DNA from: Niabella sp.
Lineage (GTDB): Bacteria > Bacteroidota > Bacteroidia > Chitinophagales > Chitinophagaceae
DNA length: 64,000 nt
Direction: 5' to 3'
NCBI GenBank assembly: GCA_017744715.1
Contig: JAGIAT010000003.1
Coordinates: 124,001-188,000 of the forward strand
In this document: one piece after another, positions 53,173 through 62,080 of the stretch
Numbering within the stretch: the stretch's first letter is position 1
How the letters are laid out: each line of letters starts with the position of its first letter
Made by a program: the position numbers and the translations under genes
Notes under the pieces: model-generated
Database searches by the model: none
Told to the model about the DNA's origin: nothing
What the model saw: only the letters and a program-made list of their open reading frames with translations

Positions 53173-54681
53173 CTATTCTCCGGCAGGTCCTTCCCCCCGG
53201 ATACCCGTTGCCCGCCGCTCCCGTCTTTTGCGAAACTTCATCAACGCCTTCACCTGTTCATGCAGGTTGATAATGTTGCCAATAATAAAATATTCTTTCA
53301 GGTTATTGCGGATGCTGGTACGCATGATCCTTTTCACAATATCTTTTTGCACTTCTCCCACTTCTTTTACCCGCATCAGCAATTCCAGCGACAATAACGC
53401 CAGAAGTGCGCCGATGAGGAAAAGGAAATTCCATTCGTGCAGCGCTACCAGCCTTATCGCTTTATCCGCACCCGGACTGCTCCATTGCACCAGTATCGAA
53501 AGCTTAATGTTGGTAAAGTAATCGGCCAGCACACCTCCCAGCAGCGGCCCCAGCGAAGAGAAGACCGCCGTAACAATATTTTTTACCGACAGGTAAACAA
53601 TGGCATCCGACCGGGGCGCCAGTTTCAGACCGATATTGGTAAGCGACAGGTTAATGCCGGCCGTGGCAATGCCGCTAAAAATGTGAATGAGCACCAGAAG
53701 CGCTATGTTCAGATATGCCTGCTTGTAGAAGCCTACAAAACACCAGCCGATGATGCAGATAATATAAATGGGGGCACTCAGGGCAATAATACTTTTATTG
53801 CTGTACCGGTCGGAGAAGATGCCCCAGATACGGATGGTGAAGATGCTGAAAAGCTGGCTGATCACAGTTAGGACAATGATATAAGAAATGGGCAATTTCA
53901 AACTCTTCATCATAAATACCATGAAAAAGGGAATAGCGATATTGATGGCAAACACCCAGGCCGAATTAAACAGCAACAGGGTTCTGAAATTAGCATTGCG
54001 CAGCGGAAGTTTGAGCAAGGCAAATGTATTTATCCCGGATAGCTGCGAACGGGGTTCCGGCGCTTTGGAAAGCAGGTAGCCGCCCATAACGCCAACGATA
54101 CCGGCAATTATAAAGAACCAGGCATATACATCCAGCTCCCGTTGCGGGTTGTGCAATTTTACATAATCCAGCAATAAGGCCAGCAGCAGGCTAAGTACCA
54201 CATCCAGTGTTTGGGTATACCGGGTTCGCCGGGAAAAATAAGTGCCCAGCAGGTGTTCCGGTACCAGGTCTTTCATCCAGGAATTCCAGCTGGGTCCGGC
54301 TACGGAACCAAAAAAATAATAAAACAATAAAAAGAACAACAACAGATTGATCGATGTATGCGGCAGCAGCCATACCAGGATCCCGATAATGATTAAGGGG
54401 ATCCGTGCCAGGTAGGCTCCGTAAACGGCGATCATTTTCCTGTTATTATACCGGCGGACCAGCCAGATAGAAATAAGCTGCGATATATTGGTGATCATCG
54501 GCAACGCTGCCAGCAGACCGATCTGTACATTACTGGCGCCTAACAATAACGCCAGCGCCACCAGAAAAGCACTGCCGGTAAACGAGGTCATTACTTCGGC
54601 AGCCAGTCCATCCCAGATGACCATTTTCAATCCGTGCTGGATCTCCTTCTCTGATAATATTTCCTTGGGCTGCAAAGACAC
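53173..54681 (-). CDS. MFS transporter
   Basis: 502 residues, about 12 hydrophobic segments, start codon GTG at 54681 (VSLQPKEILSEKEIQHGL). Marks: 'GSAFLVALALLLGASNVQIGLLAALPMITN' early, 'FSDRYSNKSIIALSAPIYIICIIGW' in the middle, and a long basic cytoplasmic C-terminus (KFRKRRERRATGIRG). It differs clearly from the ACS-type carrier at 23085. Substrate unknown. A weaker GT-N3-AC palindrome (54681-54691) lies at its start, too close to the coding start to be judged. Confidence 0.8.
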   Translation of the reverse strand: MSLQPKEILSEKEIQHGLKMVIWDGLAAEVMTSFTGSAFLVALALLLGASNVQIGLLAALPMITNISQLISIWLVRRYNNRKMIAVYGAYLARIPLIIIGILVWLLPHTSINLLLFFLLFYYFFGSVAGPSWNSWMKDLVPEHLLGTYFSRRTRYTQTLDVVLSLLLALLLDYVKLHNPQRELDVYAWFFIIAGIVGVMGGYLLSKAPEPRSQLSGINTFALLKLPLRNANFRTLLLFNSAWVFAINIAIPFFMVFMMKSLKLPISYIIVLTVISQLFSIFTIRIWGIFSDRYSNKSIIALSAPIYIICIIGWCFVGFYKQAYLNIALLVLIHIFSGIATAGINLSLTNIGLKLAPRSDAIVYLSVKNIVTAVFSSLGPLLGGVLADYFTNIKLSILVQWSSPGADKAIRLVALHEWNFLFLIGALLALLSLELLMRVKEVGEVQKDIVKRIMRTSIRNNLKEYFIIGNIINLHEQVKALMKFRKRRERRATGIRGEGPAGE

Positions 54682-55492
54682 TGTTGTACATTATCATCGA
54701 AACAAAAAACACCGGCGGCCGGCGATGGTCTGCCCGCACTCCGTATTAGCCGGAAAAATCAAAAAACATACCATGCAGGCCGGCTGTTGAATTTAGAGGG
54801 CCCCCATGCATCCGATGCCGGAGCCGTGTGGAAATTAATCCCGATACGTGTAATGATTCCGCCCCGGACCCTGCCGTACGGCAGATATCATACCTGTTTG
54901 ATGTTTTAAAAATGCCCGCACAAATCAGCGGGAAAATACAGCCGCAGATGCGCAGATTATAAGGCACCGGCCAAACTACTCCGGATAAACCCATCGGCGC
55001 GATCCGCGAAAAACAATCCGCGTAAATCGGCGGGAAAATACAGCCGCAGATGCGCAGATTATATGGCACCGGCCAAAATACTCCGGATAAATCCATCGGC
55101 GTCATCCGCGAAAAACCATCCGCGTAAATCGGCGGGAAATACAGCCGCAGATGCGCAGATTATAAGGCACCGGCCAAAATACTCCGGATAAATCCATCGG
55201 CGTCATCCACAAAAAAATCCGCGCAAATCAGCAGGGAAATACAGCCGCAGATGCGCAGATTATAAAGCACCGGCCAAACTACTCCGGATAAATCCATCGG
55301 CGCCATCCGCGAAAAACCATCCGCGTAAATCAGCGGGGAATATAGCCGCAGATGCGCAGATTATAAAGCACCGGCCAAACTACTCCGGATAAATCCATCA
55401 GCATCATCCACAAAAAAATCCGCGCAATCAGCAGGAAAAACACTCCAGAATGCGCAGATCTTTATTGGCTTGCCTGTTTAAAAACCGGACCG
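54682..55492. other. Non-coding region with tandem repeat
   Basis: 811 bp without a supported gene. It contains a 14-bp perfect palindrome CTGCCGTACGGCAG (54871-54884) and the 101-bp tandem repeat (54916-55460). Frames such as 54746-55105 only translate the repeat. Confidence 0.6.
54916..55460. repeat. 101-bp tandem repeat, about 5.4 copies
   Basis: The anchor CAGCCGCAGATGCGCAG begins at 54939, 55041, 55142 and 55242, with a variant at 55343 and a decayed copy near 55441, so the spacing is 98-102 bp. Between anchors are conserved blocks GGCACCGGCCAAA, TACTCCGGATAAAtCCATC and repeated ATCCGCG words. Copies differ by a few bases. Unlike CRISPR there are no variable spacers of constant length. 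Confidence 0.85.
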
Positions 55493-55942
55493 TTAAGCAT
55501 CCGGAATTTCCGGTTCAACCAGCTTTGCCAGTTTTTCAAGGGACTCCTGCCAGCCCAGGTAACACATTTCCACGGGGATTGCATCCGGTATACCCTCCTG
55601 CTCTACCTTTAATTCGGTTCCCGCAACTGTTTTCTTAAGCCAAACCGTGGTCGTCATGGTACCCGGCAGGTTCGGGTCGTCGAACCGGTCTGTATACTTG
55701 AGCGATACATTGGGCTCCAGTGCCACATACTCACCCCCAAAAGAATGACCGTTGCCTGTTGAAAAATTCTGGAACGACATTTTATAGGTTCCTCCTACCT
55801 GCACATTCATTTCGTGCACCGTACAAAGAAAACCATAGGGAGGCAGCCAGGAGGCGATCGCCAACGCATCGGTAAAAGCACGGTATACCTTTTCGGGAGA
55901 TGTCTTAAGCATCCGGTGTAATGAAACTTTGTTGTTTGACAT
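55493..55942 (-). CDS. SRPBCC-family protein (AHSA1-like)
   Basis: 149 residues, full length for the family. START-like fold: 'VSLHRMLKTSPEKVYRAFTDALAIASWLPPYGF', 'VQVGGTYKMSFQNF', 'ALEPNVSLKYTDRFDDP', 'MTTTVWLKKTVAGTELKVEQEGIP' and the C-terminal helix 'CYLGWQESLEKLAKLVEP'. Such proteins bind hydrophobic ligands or act as Hsp90 co-chaperone-like proteins; no precise role is visible. Stands alone, flanked by the tandem repeat. Confidence 0.88.
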   Translation of the reverse strand: MSNNKVSLHRMLKTSPEKVYRAFTDALAIASWLPPYGFLCTVHEMNVQVGGTYKMSFQNFSTGNGHSFGGEYVALEPNVSLKYTDRFDDPNLPGTMTTTVWLKKTVAGTELKVEQEGIPDAIPVEMCYLGWQESLEKLAKLVEPEIPDA

Positions 55943-56141
55943 ACAAATTATTTTATTGAGTCCTACTCATCTGGCTTTTCGGTTCCGCCCGTTTTTATGT
56001 GGGTGCTGCTCCACCGGTCCGGCTGATGTTGTACGTCAGCCATTCCACAACAAAGTTGGCTGCAAAATCCGGTTTTTAAAGAGGCCGTATGCGACAAACT
56101 ACCGGGCTTTTTACGAAGTCCGCATCCATAGCGGGCCGGCC

Positions 56142-56600
56142 CTATTTAAAATGCAGAAAGGCCAGGGCTTCTTCCCCGGAAAGTTCGTGTGCCGTATAAT
56201 ACAGACTCAGTTCCTGCCGCAGATGTGCGCGTTCCAGCTGCCGCAGTTCTTTTACGGGAATCATCATACCCTGATCGGAACCGGTGGCATTCGGGAAGCT
56301 CCACTTCTTTAACAGGCGCCCTTTTTCGTCTTTCACCGCAATGCTCCGCCCGGTACCAATATTGGGTGCGTGGCAATGCCGGTAGTAAATGCGCAACGCG
56401 TCGTTTTCCCCGGTCTTGTTTAACTGCAGCTTTCGTAAACTTAATGGCTCGTTTACCGACTGCTGCAAAAGCAGCTTGTTATTCAGATAGATCTCATAAC
56501 TATCGAGCCCCAGCCTCGAGGTGAAACTCAATACAGTAAAACAGCATACGACCAGCGTAAATAATTTAATCAACGGCCGGTTAAATGTAGTAGATTGCAT
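56142..56600 (-). CDS. Small exported protein of unknown function
   Basis: 152 residues with an N-terminal hydrophobic segment (LIKLFTLVVCCFTVLSFTS). After it comes a beta-rich domain: 'YEIYLNNKLLLQQSVNEPLSLRKLQLNKTGENDALRIYYRHCHAPNIGTGRSIAVKDEKGRLLKKW'. I do not recognise a family with certainty. It lies divergently next to the LytS/LytTR pair (about 230 bp to the kinase start), so it may be a target of that system. Confidence 0.65.
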   Translation of the reverse strand: MQSTTFNRPLIKLFTLVVCCFTVLSFTSRLGLDSYEIYLNNKLLLQQSVNEPLSLRKLQLNKTGENDALRIYYRHCHAPNIGTGRSIAVKDEKGRLLKKWSFPNATGSDQGMMIPVKELRQLERAHLRQELSLYYTAHELSGEEALAFLHFK

Positions 56601-56778
56601 TGTAGAATGTTTTAATTAAAAAATAGGATTTGATGTACTGAATACAATATTAGCCGGAAGATGAACGGATCAAAAAAATAGTAGAGCAGCGTTCAAAATA
56701 ATCGATCAAAAAAAGACATACGCTGTCGCCCTTTTGATGGTGCTGATTTTCCTCTACGATTGATGCCGTTGATCGATA

Positions 56779-56786
56779 TAATTTTG
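56779..56786 (+). promoter_or_regulatory. Candidate -7 box of the kinase-regulator operon
   Basis: TAATTTTG matches TAnnTTTG; a TTG lies 16 bp upstream. With a start near 56792 the ATG at 56831 gets a leader of about 38 nt, while the upstream TTG start at 56801 would have almost none. Confidence 0.4.
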
Positions 56787-56830
56787 CAGGTACCGCTGCT
56801 TTGTTTTCTTTTACACCCAATAACGGATCC

Positions 56831-57889
56831 ATGCGCCTGCGGAACAAAAGCATATCCCTGCCGTTTTCAAAACGGTCTGTACCAGCCAGCCATCTTCTGG
56901 CACAGGGTGCTTATTGGGTGCTGGTAACAGGCTTCTTCCTTTACGAAAAAAGGTATCTTATTTATAAGGCCAGTCTGCCCTATTTCTTTGCCTGCGTTTC
57001 TGTGCGCGTTCTCTTATTGATCGGGATCGCCTATCTCAACCTGCATTATTTTTTGCCGCGATACCTGCTAACGAAGCGTTACGGCATGTATAGTTTTGTG
57101 CTGCTGGTGTCGGTAGCCGCCTATCTCATCGTGCAAAGCCTGTTTGACTATGTATTGTACGGATATGTGATTGGCCCGATGCGCAACAGCAACCTGATGG
57201 AAGCCTTATCTTACAATTTCTTCAGTACCCTTTGGTACCTGGCATTGATGCTGGCACTGAAACTCAGCATCGACTGGTACGGGCAGCAACTGCTTATTCA
57301 GCGGATCACGGTAGAAAAACTGAATGCCGAAGTAGAATTTCTGCGGGCCCAGGTAAACCCGCATTTCCTTTTCAATGCCCTCAACAACCTGTATGCGCTT
57401 ACCTTAAAGAAATCAGATCAAGCTCCCGGAATCGTATTGAAGCTTTCGGAGCTGATGGAATACATGCTTTATGAAAGCAATGAAGCATATATCCCTTTGG
57501 AAAAAGAGCTGGAATATCTGCAAAACTATATCGAGCTGGAACGGTTGCGCATCAATCACCAGGCAGATATCCGCATCACCGTTGACGGCGTTACGGATTC
57601 ATGTATGATTCCCCCGTTCCTGATACTGCCTCTGCTGGAAAACGCCGTTAAACACGGGCTCGGTACAATTAACAGCCATGCCTTTCTGCACCTGCATATC
57701 CGGGCCGGCTCCACATTGGAAGTGCAGGTGGCCAACAGCAGGTCTCATACGGTTCCTTCAGAACAGAAAGGAGGCATCGGCCTGCAGAACCTTAGAAAAA
57801 GACTGGAATTATTATACCCGGAACGTTATGTACTGCAAACCGAAGAACTACCGGGTAGTTATATGGTTGCATTAAAGATCCTGTTATGA
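56831..57889 (+). CDS. LytS-family sensor histidine kinase
   Basis: 352 residues from ATG 56831 (MRLRNKSIS); a TTG at 56801 would add ten residues. Four hydrophobic segments occupy residues 20-150 and form a small membrane sensor. The His_kinase domain has the phospho-acceptor in AEVEFLRAQVNPHFLFNALNNL (His178), and the ATP-binding N box is in LILPLLENAVKHGL. A short coiled coil (IQRITVEKLNAEVEFL) links the two. It overlaps the response-regulator gene by 4 bp (ATGA), so the two are translated together. Confidence 0.92.
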   Translation: MRLRNKSISLPFSKRSVPASHLLAQGAYWVLVTGFFLYEKRYLIYKASLPYFFACVSVRVLLLIGIAYLNLHYFLPRYLLTKRYGMYSFVLLVSVAAYLIVQSLFDYVLYGYVIGPMRNSNLMEALSYNFFSTLWYLALMLALKLSIDWYGQQLLIQRITVEKLNAEVEFLRAQVNPHFLFNALNNLYALTLKKSDQAPGIVLKLSELMEYMLYESNEAYIPLEKELEYLQNYIELERLRINHQADIRITVDGVTDSCMIPPFLILPLLENAVKHGLGTINSHAFLHLHIRAGSTLEVQVANSRSHTVPSEQKGGIGLQNLRKRLELLYPERYVLQTEELPGSYMVALKILL

Positions 57890-58599
57890 ACCTGAATTGC
57901 GTTATTGTGGATGATGAGCCTCTGGCCCGGGAAGTACTGGCTGGTTTTATATCTCCCCTGCCCTGGGTAACGCTTGCCGGTACCTTTGGAAATGCATTTG
58001 AGGCCCTGAGCTTTCTGAAAGCGCATCCGGTTGATGCCCTGTTCCTGGATATTGAAATGCCGGAGATCAACGGGCTTACTTTGTTACGCAGTTTACCACA
58101 GCCGCCGGTTACGGTGTTTACCACTGCTTTTCGCGATTATGCGTTCGAAGGCTTTGAACTGGGCGTGATCGATTTCCTGTTAAAGCCAATCGCGCAGCAG
58201 CGGTTTTACCACGCACTGGAAAAAATTGCCGATTTTCTTGCTTTGCAAAAAAAAGAAGCCGGTGTTGAGTGGGGGCCCGAACACGGGGAATTTATCGTTG
58301 TAAAAAGCGGGGTTGAAAAAATAAAATTACTGTTGACCGATATCCTTTTTATCCAGGGGTTAAAAGACTATGCCATCATTCATTCAGCCGCAGGCAAAAC
58401 GGTTGTAAAAGGATCTGTAAAGTCTATGCAGGAATTGTTTCCTGCACCCGCATTCATACGGGTGCATAAATCCTTTATTGTGGCAAAAAGCCGGATACAG
58501 CGTATTGCCAGGAACCGCATCCTGATGGGCGAACATGCGATCCCTATCGGAAAGGTATACCGGGATGAACTGGTAAAACAGATACCCGGTTTTTCGTAA
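57886..58599 (+). CDS. LytTR-family response regulator
   Basis: 237 residues. Receiver domain 1-120 with acidic pocket Asp9-Asp10, phospho-acceptor Asp55 in ALFLDIEMPE, and Lys in FLLKPI. The LytTR DNA-binding domain is at about 135-235: 'FIVVKSGVEKIKLLLTDILFIQGLKDYAIIH', 'SMQELFPAPAFIRVHKSFIVAKSRIQRIARNRILMGEHAIPIGKVYRDEL'. Partner of the upstream kinase. Targets are not shown by the sequence. Confidence 0.95.
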   Translation: MNLNCVIVDDEPLAREVLAGFISPLPWVTLAGTFGNAFEALSFLKAHPVDALFLDIEMPEINGLTLLRSLPQPPVTVFTTAFRDYAFEGFELGVIDFLLKPIAQQRFYHALEKIADFLALQKKEAGVEWGPEHGEFIVVKSGVEKIKLLLTDILFIQGLKDYAIIHSAAGKTVVKGSVKSMQELFPAPAFIRVHKSFIVAKSRIQRIARNRILMGEHAIPIGKVYRDELVKQIPGFS

Positions 58600-58652
58600 A
58601 GACAACGCTTTATGCATTGCACGGTCCGGCGGCTACAGATGCGCAGCTTCAA

Positions 58653-58672
58653 ATCATCGCAGCTGCAATGAT
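58653..58672. terminator. Possible bidirectional hairpin between convergent genes
   Basis: Twenty-base palindrome with one mismatch (ATCAT-c-GCAGCTGC-a-ATGAT) between the plus-strand regulator (ends 58599) and the minus-strand GH20 gene (ends 58718). No U-run adjoins it, so terminator function is uncertain. Confidence 0.3.
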
Positions 58673-58717
58673 GATACCCGCCATTGACAGGCAGCCTGCC
58701 CTTTCCTGGTGCAAGAA

Positions 58718-60838
58718 TTATTTTTTATTGATGGCCGCGCAGACCCGCACCGTTTGATCCCGTTGCCAGTTTCCGCCAGGTCCTTTTTTTACAGGCACAA
58801 ACGCAAAGTTCCAGTTCTGCTCGCCGTAAGCCCGGGGAACCCGTACCACGATCTTGTTCCAGCCTTTTTGCAAACGGATGGGTGCAGGCGGACGGCTCCA
58901 GTAAAACTCCTCATCCGTAAAAGGAATTTCATTGGCCGGCGTTTCCCAGGTGGCCTTTATATATCGGTTGCCACCTGGATTGTTCCAGACAGGCCCGGCC
59001 AGCTCGGTATCGTTTATAAAAATGGCTCCTCCGTTCGCATCCCATTTTCCGTTTTGCGGAATGCCCCCGCTCCGCCGGTTGCTGCGGGCCGCCGTTTCAA
59101 ACCCGGTAACGGCATATATCGTACGGCTTGTTTTGGTATAGATATAACCGGTCAGGTACAGGGTTTCATTTGCCCGTGAACTTAATGCCTTTGCACCTAA
59201 CATATCTGCAAACCGGAAGATTCCTCCGGCAACAATGCGGGTACGGGCGGTATCGCCGGCAGGTGTTTTCAATTCCGGTGCAAAGGCCCTGTACAGGGCA
59301 TCTTCCGGGTTCCTGTAAAACGGTCCCGTCATCTTCCATTCCATATCGCCCAATGCATGATACGGGAACGGCTCCTGTTCAAAAAACAAGGACCGGTGCC
59401 GGGCCAGCCGGTGCTCAAATTCCTGAAAATACCTGCCGGCAGGTATACCGGGCAGCGGCAGCCAGGTTGTATAATTGCGGGTATAGGCCGGCCGGCCGCA
59501 CCACACCGCTTCAGCGTACGTAATGATACCCGGCCATACCGGGTTGTGCAGGAAGATCCGGCTTTTATCATCTACCCGTACGTCGGGCCAGCAACAGGCA
59601 ATACCGCCCAGGGCATTCCGGTCTCCGGAAGGCCGGTTACAGATCTGCTGAAAAAAATACTGTTGTATCGTACTGTAGGCATCATAGTAATTCAGGTAAC
59701 CGCCGTAAGAGTCCACTACCGGATTACCGTTGTTCTTTATGCCGGCACTGCCATCGTCACGCCAGTGTTGCTCAATCGTACCCGGGTCCGGTGGCAGTCC
59801 CGGATTCCATACCATCACCTGTCGCCCGTGCCGCTTTACCCGATCCGTGATGCGCCGGATAAACGCCTGCGGATCCGGAATCCTTACTTCGTCGGAGCCG
59901 ATATGGATCACCGGGCAATCGGCCGCCGGTATCTGCTCACAAAATTCATCAATGAGTTTTTCCAGCACAGCAATCCCCTGCGGGCTCTCCATCTTAAATC
60001 CAAAGGTGGGTTCAAAATACCGGCTGTGTCCCGGCATATCCAGTTCAGGAATAATGCGGATGGACCGTTCTCGGGCAAATGCGATCAGCTCCCTGATCGC
60101 ATCAAATGAATAAGTACTATCCGGATCCCGGCCGGCTTTCCGGTTGGCCGGGTCATTTAACTGCGGGTATACCCTGCTTTCCGGGCGCCATGCAGGATTA
60201 TCCGTTAAATGCCAGTGAAAGGTGTTGAATTTATACCAGGACAATTTTTCCAACTGGGCTTTTAACAGATCGATCGACTGAAAGTTACGGCCATTATCGT
60301 GCATAAAGCCCCGCCATTCAAAGGCCGGGCCGTCGGTAATGATGCAACCATACAGGGCATTCTTTTCCGTCTTCTGCGCCAGCAATTGCCGCAGCGTTTG
60401 CACCCCGTAATAAAACCCGGCCGCATCAGTTGCATGGATGCGGATCTCCGAAGGCATTACCTGCAGCTGATAGCCTTCCTTTATCGGTTGCGCTTTTTTC
60501 ATAAACAGGATACGCGGAGCCGTTTCGTTTTTGTGCGCTCCTGCCCTGTCTGTTCCGGCGTGTATCCGGTAGGTTTGCAGCAGCTCCTTTAACGACCGGA
60601 CGGCATTATCAGCCAGGCTGCCCACCGCTTCCTCCACTTCGATGGTCATCTTTTTTTGTACGATGAGCGACTGCCCTGTCCAGGTAACTTCCTTTGGAAA
60701 AGGGATGAGCGCCACAGGAGCGGCGTTTAATACATGTATTGCATGTGGCGACTGCCATTGCCCGCTCATATCCTGCTGACCGGTAACCGGCCGCACGGTC
60801 AGCAATAACAGTAACAGCAATCCGGTTCTGAATTTCAT
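58718..60838 (-). CDS. GH20-type beta-N-acetylhexosaminidase, exported
   Basis: 706 residues, signal peptide MKFRTGLLLLLLLTVRPVTGQ. N-terminal GH20b-like domain (about 40-165, ending in GFYYGVQTLRQLL). The catalytic barrel follows (about 170-480): 'WRGFMHDNGRNF', 'WYKFNTFHWHLTDNPAWR', 'RIIPELDMPGHS', and the Asp-Glu pair in VIHIGSDEVRI (Asp316, Glu317), where most members have GGDE. 'GITYAEAVWCG' stands for the late tryptophan-bearing segment. The C-terminal 550-700 forms a beta-sandwich accessory domain. Should release terminal GlcNAc/GalNAc-type sugars in the periplasm. Last gene after GntP and glycerate kinase. Confidence 0.85.
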   Translation of the reverse strand: MKFRTGLLLLLLLTVRPVTGQQDMSGQWQSPHAIHVLNAAPVALIPFPKEVTWTGQSLIVQKKMTIEVEEAVGSLADNAVRSLKELLQTYRIHAGTDRAGAHKNETAPRILFMKKAQPIKEGYQLQVMPSEIRIHATDAAGFYYGVQTLRQLLAQKTEKNALYGCIITDGPAFEWRGFMHDNGRNFQSIDLLKAQLEKLSWYKFNTFHWHLTDNPAWRPESRVYPQLNDPANRKAGRDPDSTYSFDAIRELIAFARERSIRIIPELDMPGHSRYFEPTFGFKMESPQGIAVLEKLIDEFCEQIPAADCPVIHIGSDEVRIPDPQAFIRRITDRVKRHGRQVMVWNPGLPPDPGTIEQHWRDDGSAGIKNNGNPVVDSYGGYLNYYDAYSTIQQYFFQQICNRPSGDRNALGGIACCWPDVRVDDKSRIFLHNPVWPGIITYAEAVWCGRPAYTRNYTTWLPLPGIPAGRYFQEFEHRLARHRSLFFEQEPFPYHALGDMEWKMTGPFYRNPEDALYRAFAPELKTPAGDTARTRIVAGGIFRFADMLGAKALSSRANETLYLTGYIYTKTSRTIYAVTGFETAARSNRRSGGIPQNGKWDANGGAIFINDTELAGPVWNNPGGNRYIKATWETPANEIPFTDEEFYWSRPPAPIRLQKGWNKIVVRVPRAYGEQNWNFAFVPVKKGPGGNWQRDQTVRVCAAINKK

Positions 60839-60880
60839 TGTTTTTAATGCGCTAATTTTTATTTTACAGCTTCATTGATA

Positions 60881-62080
60881 TTATTTCAACCATTCACCCG
60901 GTATACCTGTTCCGGGGTGCGGGGAAGACGGATCATTACCGTTACTGTACGTTGTTTTTTCCAATGCCATTCCGATCTTTTCCCCCGTCTTCACCAGGTT
61001 CGGCCGTGTTTGGCGGATCGCCTCTTCCAGTGGTGTAGGCTGTTCATTAATCGAAATCAGCCGGGGAAAATACGCCTGCAATTCCGCATCTGCGCGGTCC
61101 GGCACGTTGCCTGCGATGCCGATCACCGGAATGCCTTTTTGCCTTGCCATGATGGCCACGCCAAAAGGTGCCTTTCCTTCCAGCGTTTGGTGATCGATGG
61201 CACCTTCACCGGTGATCACCCAGTCAGCTTCTTCCAGCTCCTGTTCAAAACGGATCTTTTTTAAAAAGTAACCAATGCCATCCGCAATGTGCACCTTGCA
61301 AAACGCAGCCAGTCCGGCCGCAACGCCACCGGCCGCCCCTCCCGACTCCAGTACATTCATATCGGTTCCCGTTGTTTGCAGCACTACGTTCCGCCACTGC
61401 AGCAATGCCGCTTCCAGCCGTAACACTTCATCAGCCCCGGCACCCTTTTGCGGGCCGAAAACTGCAGCCGCTCCCTTCGCGCCCAGCAAATGATTCTTCA
61501 CATCACAGAGTATGGTGATCGTTGTACGGTGCAGCCGCCGGTCGAACCCCGAACTTTCAATCGCATGCAGCTTCACCAGGTCAGCCGGAAGCGATGATAA
61601 TGGGCCGCCTTCCGCATCATAAAACTGAAGCCCCAGCGCCTTTAGCAATCCTGTTCCCCCATCCACCGTGGCGCTGCCCCCGATACATAGCAACAGTTCC
61701 CGGGCACCCCGGTTCAACGCGGCTGTTATCAGTTGCCCGCAACCCAGGGTGGAGGCATGCAGGGGATCGTATTCCTCCGGTTGCAGCAGGCGCAAACCGG
61801 AAGCATCCGCCATTTCAATAATTGCGGTTCCCGTTGCCTCGATCCATCCAAAGGCGGCCCGGATCGTACGGCCCAGCGGATCAGCCACGTTAGCAAATAC
61901 CTGCTCCGCGCCCAGGTACTGTGCCAGCAAGCTGCCGGTACCGTCGCCGCCATCCCCAACCGGACGGCAAACCAATGCGCCGGTATACCCGCCCCGCCGG
62001 ATACCCTCGGCTAAAGCAGCCGCAACCGCCGTCGCCGGAAGGCTGTTCTTAAATGCATTAGGTGCAATAACGATTTTCAT
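60881..62080 (-). CDS. Glycerate kinase (GlxK/GarK-type)
   Basis: 399 residues. Begins MKIVIAPNAFKNSLPATAVAAALAEGI, the family hallmark, with 'PVGDGGDGTGSLLAQYLGAE', 'LLCIGGSATVDGGTGLLKALGLQFYDAEG' and 'WVITGEGAIDHQTLEGKAPFGVA'. It phosphorylates D-glycerate to 2-phosphoglycerate. Its start codon directly follows the stop of the GntP gene with no gap, so the permease probably carries glycerate or a related hydroxy acid. Confidence 0.93.
   Translation of the reverse strand: MKIVIAPNAFKNSLPATAVAAALAEGIRRGGYTGALVCRPVGDGGDGTGSLLAQYLGAEQVFANVADPLGRTIRAAFGWIEATGTAIIEMADASGLRLLQPEEYDPLHASTLGCGQLITAALNRGARELLLCIGGSATVDGGTGLLKALGLQFYDAEGGPLSSLPADLVKLHAIESSGFDRRLHRTTITILCDVKNHLLGAKGAAAVFGPQKGAGADEVLRLEAALLQWRNVVLQTTGTDMNVLESGGAAGGVAAGLAAFCKVHIADGIGYFLKKIRFEQELEEADWVITGEGAIDHQTLEGKAPFGVAIMARQKGIPVIGIAGNVPDRADAELQAYFPRLISINEQPTPLEEAIRQTRPNLVKTGEKIGMALEKTTYSNGNDPSSPHPGTGIPGEWLK

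Noticed and set aside
54746..55105. Open frame with an internal amino-acid repeat
   Set aside because: The repeat only mirrors the 101-bp DNA repeat, and the other copies do not keep the frame.
54916..55460. CRISPR array
   Set aside because: The whole 101-bp unit is conserved, there are no short repeats with unique spacers, and no cas genes are nearby.
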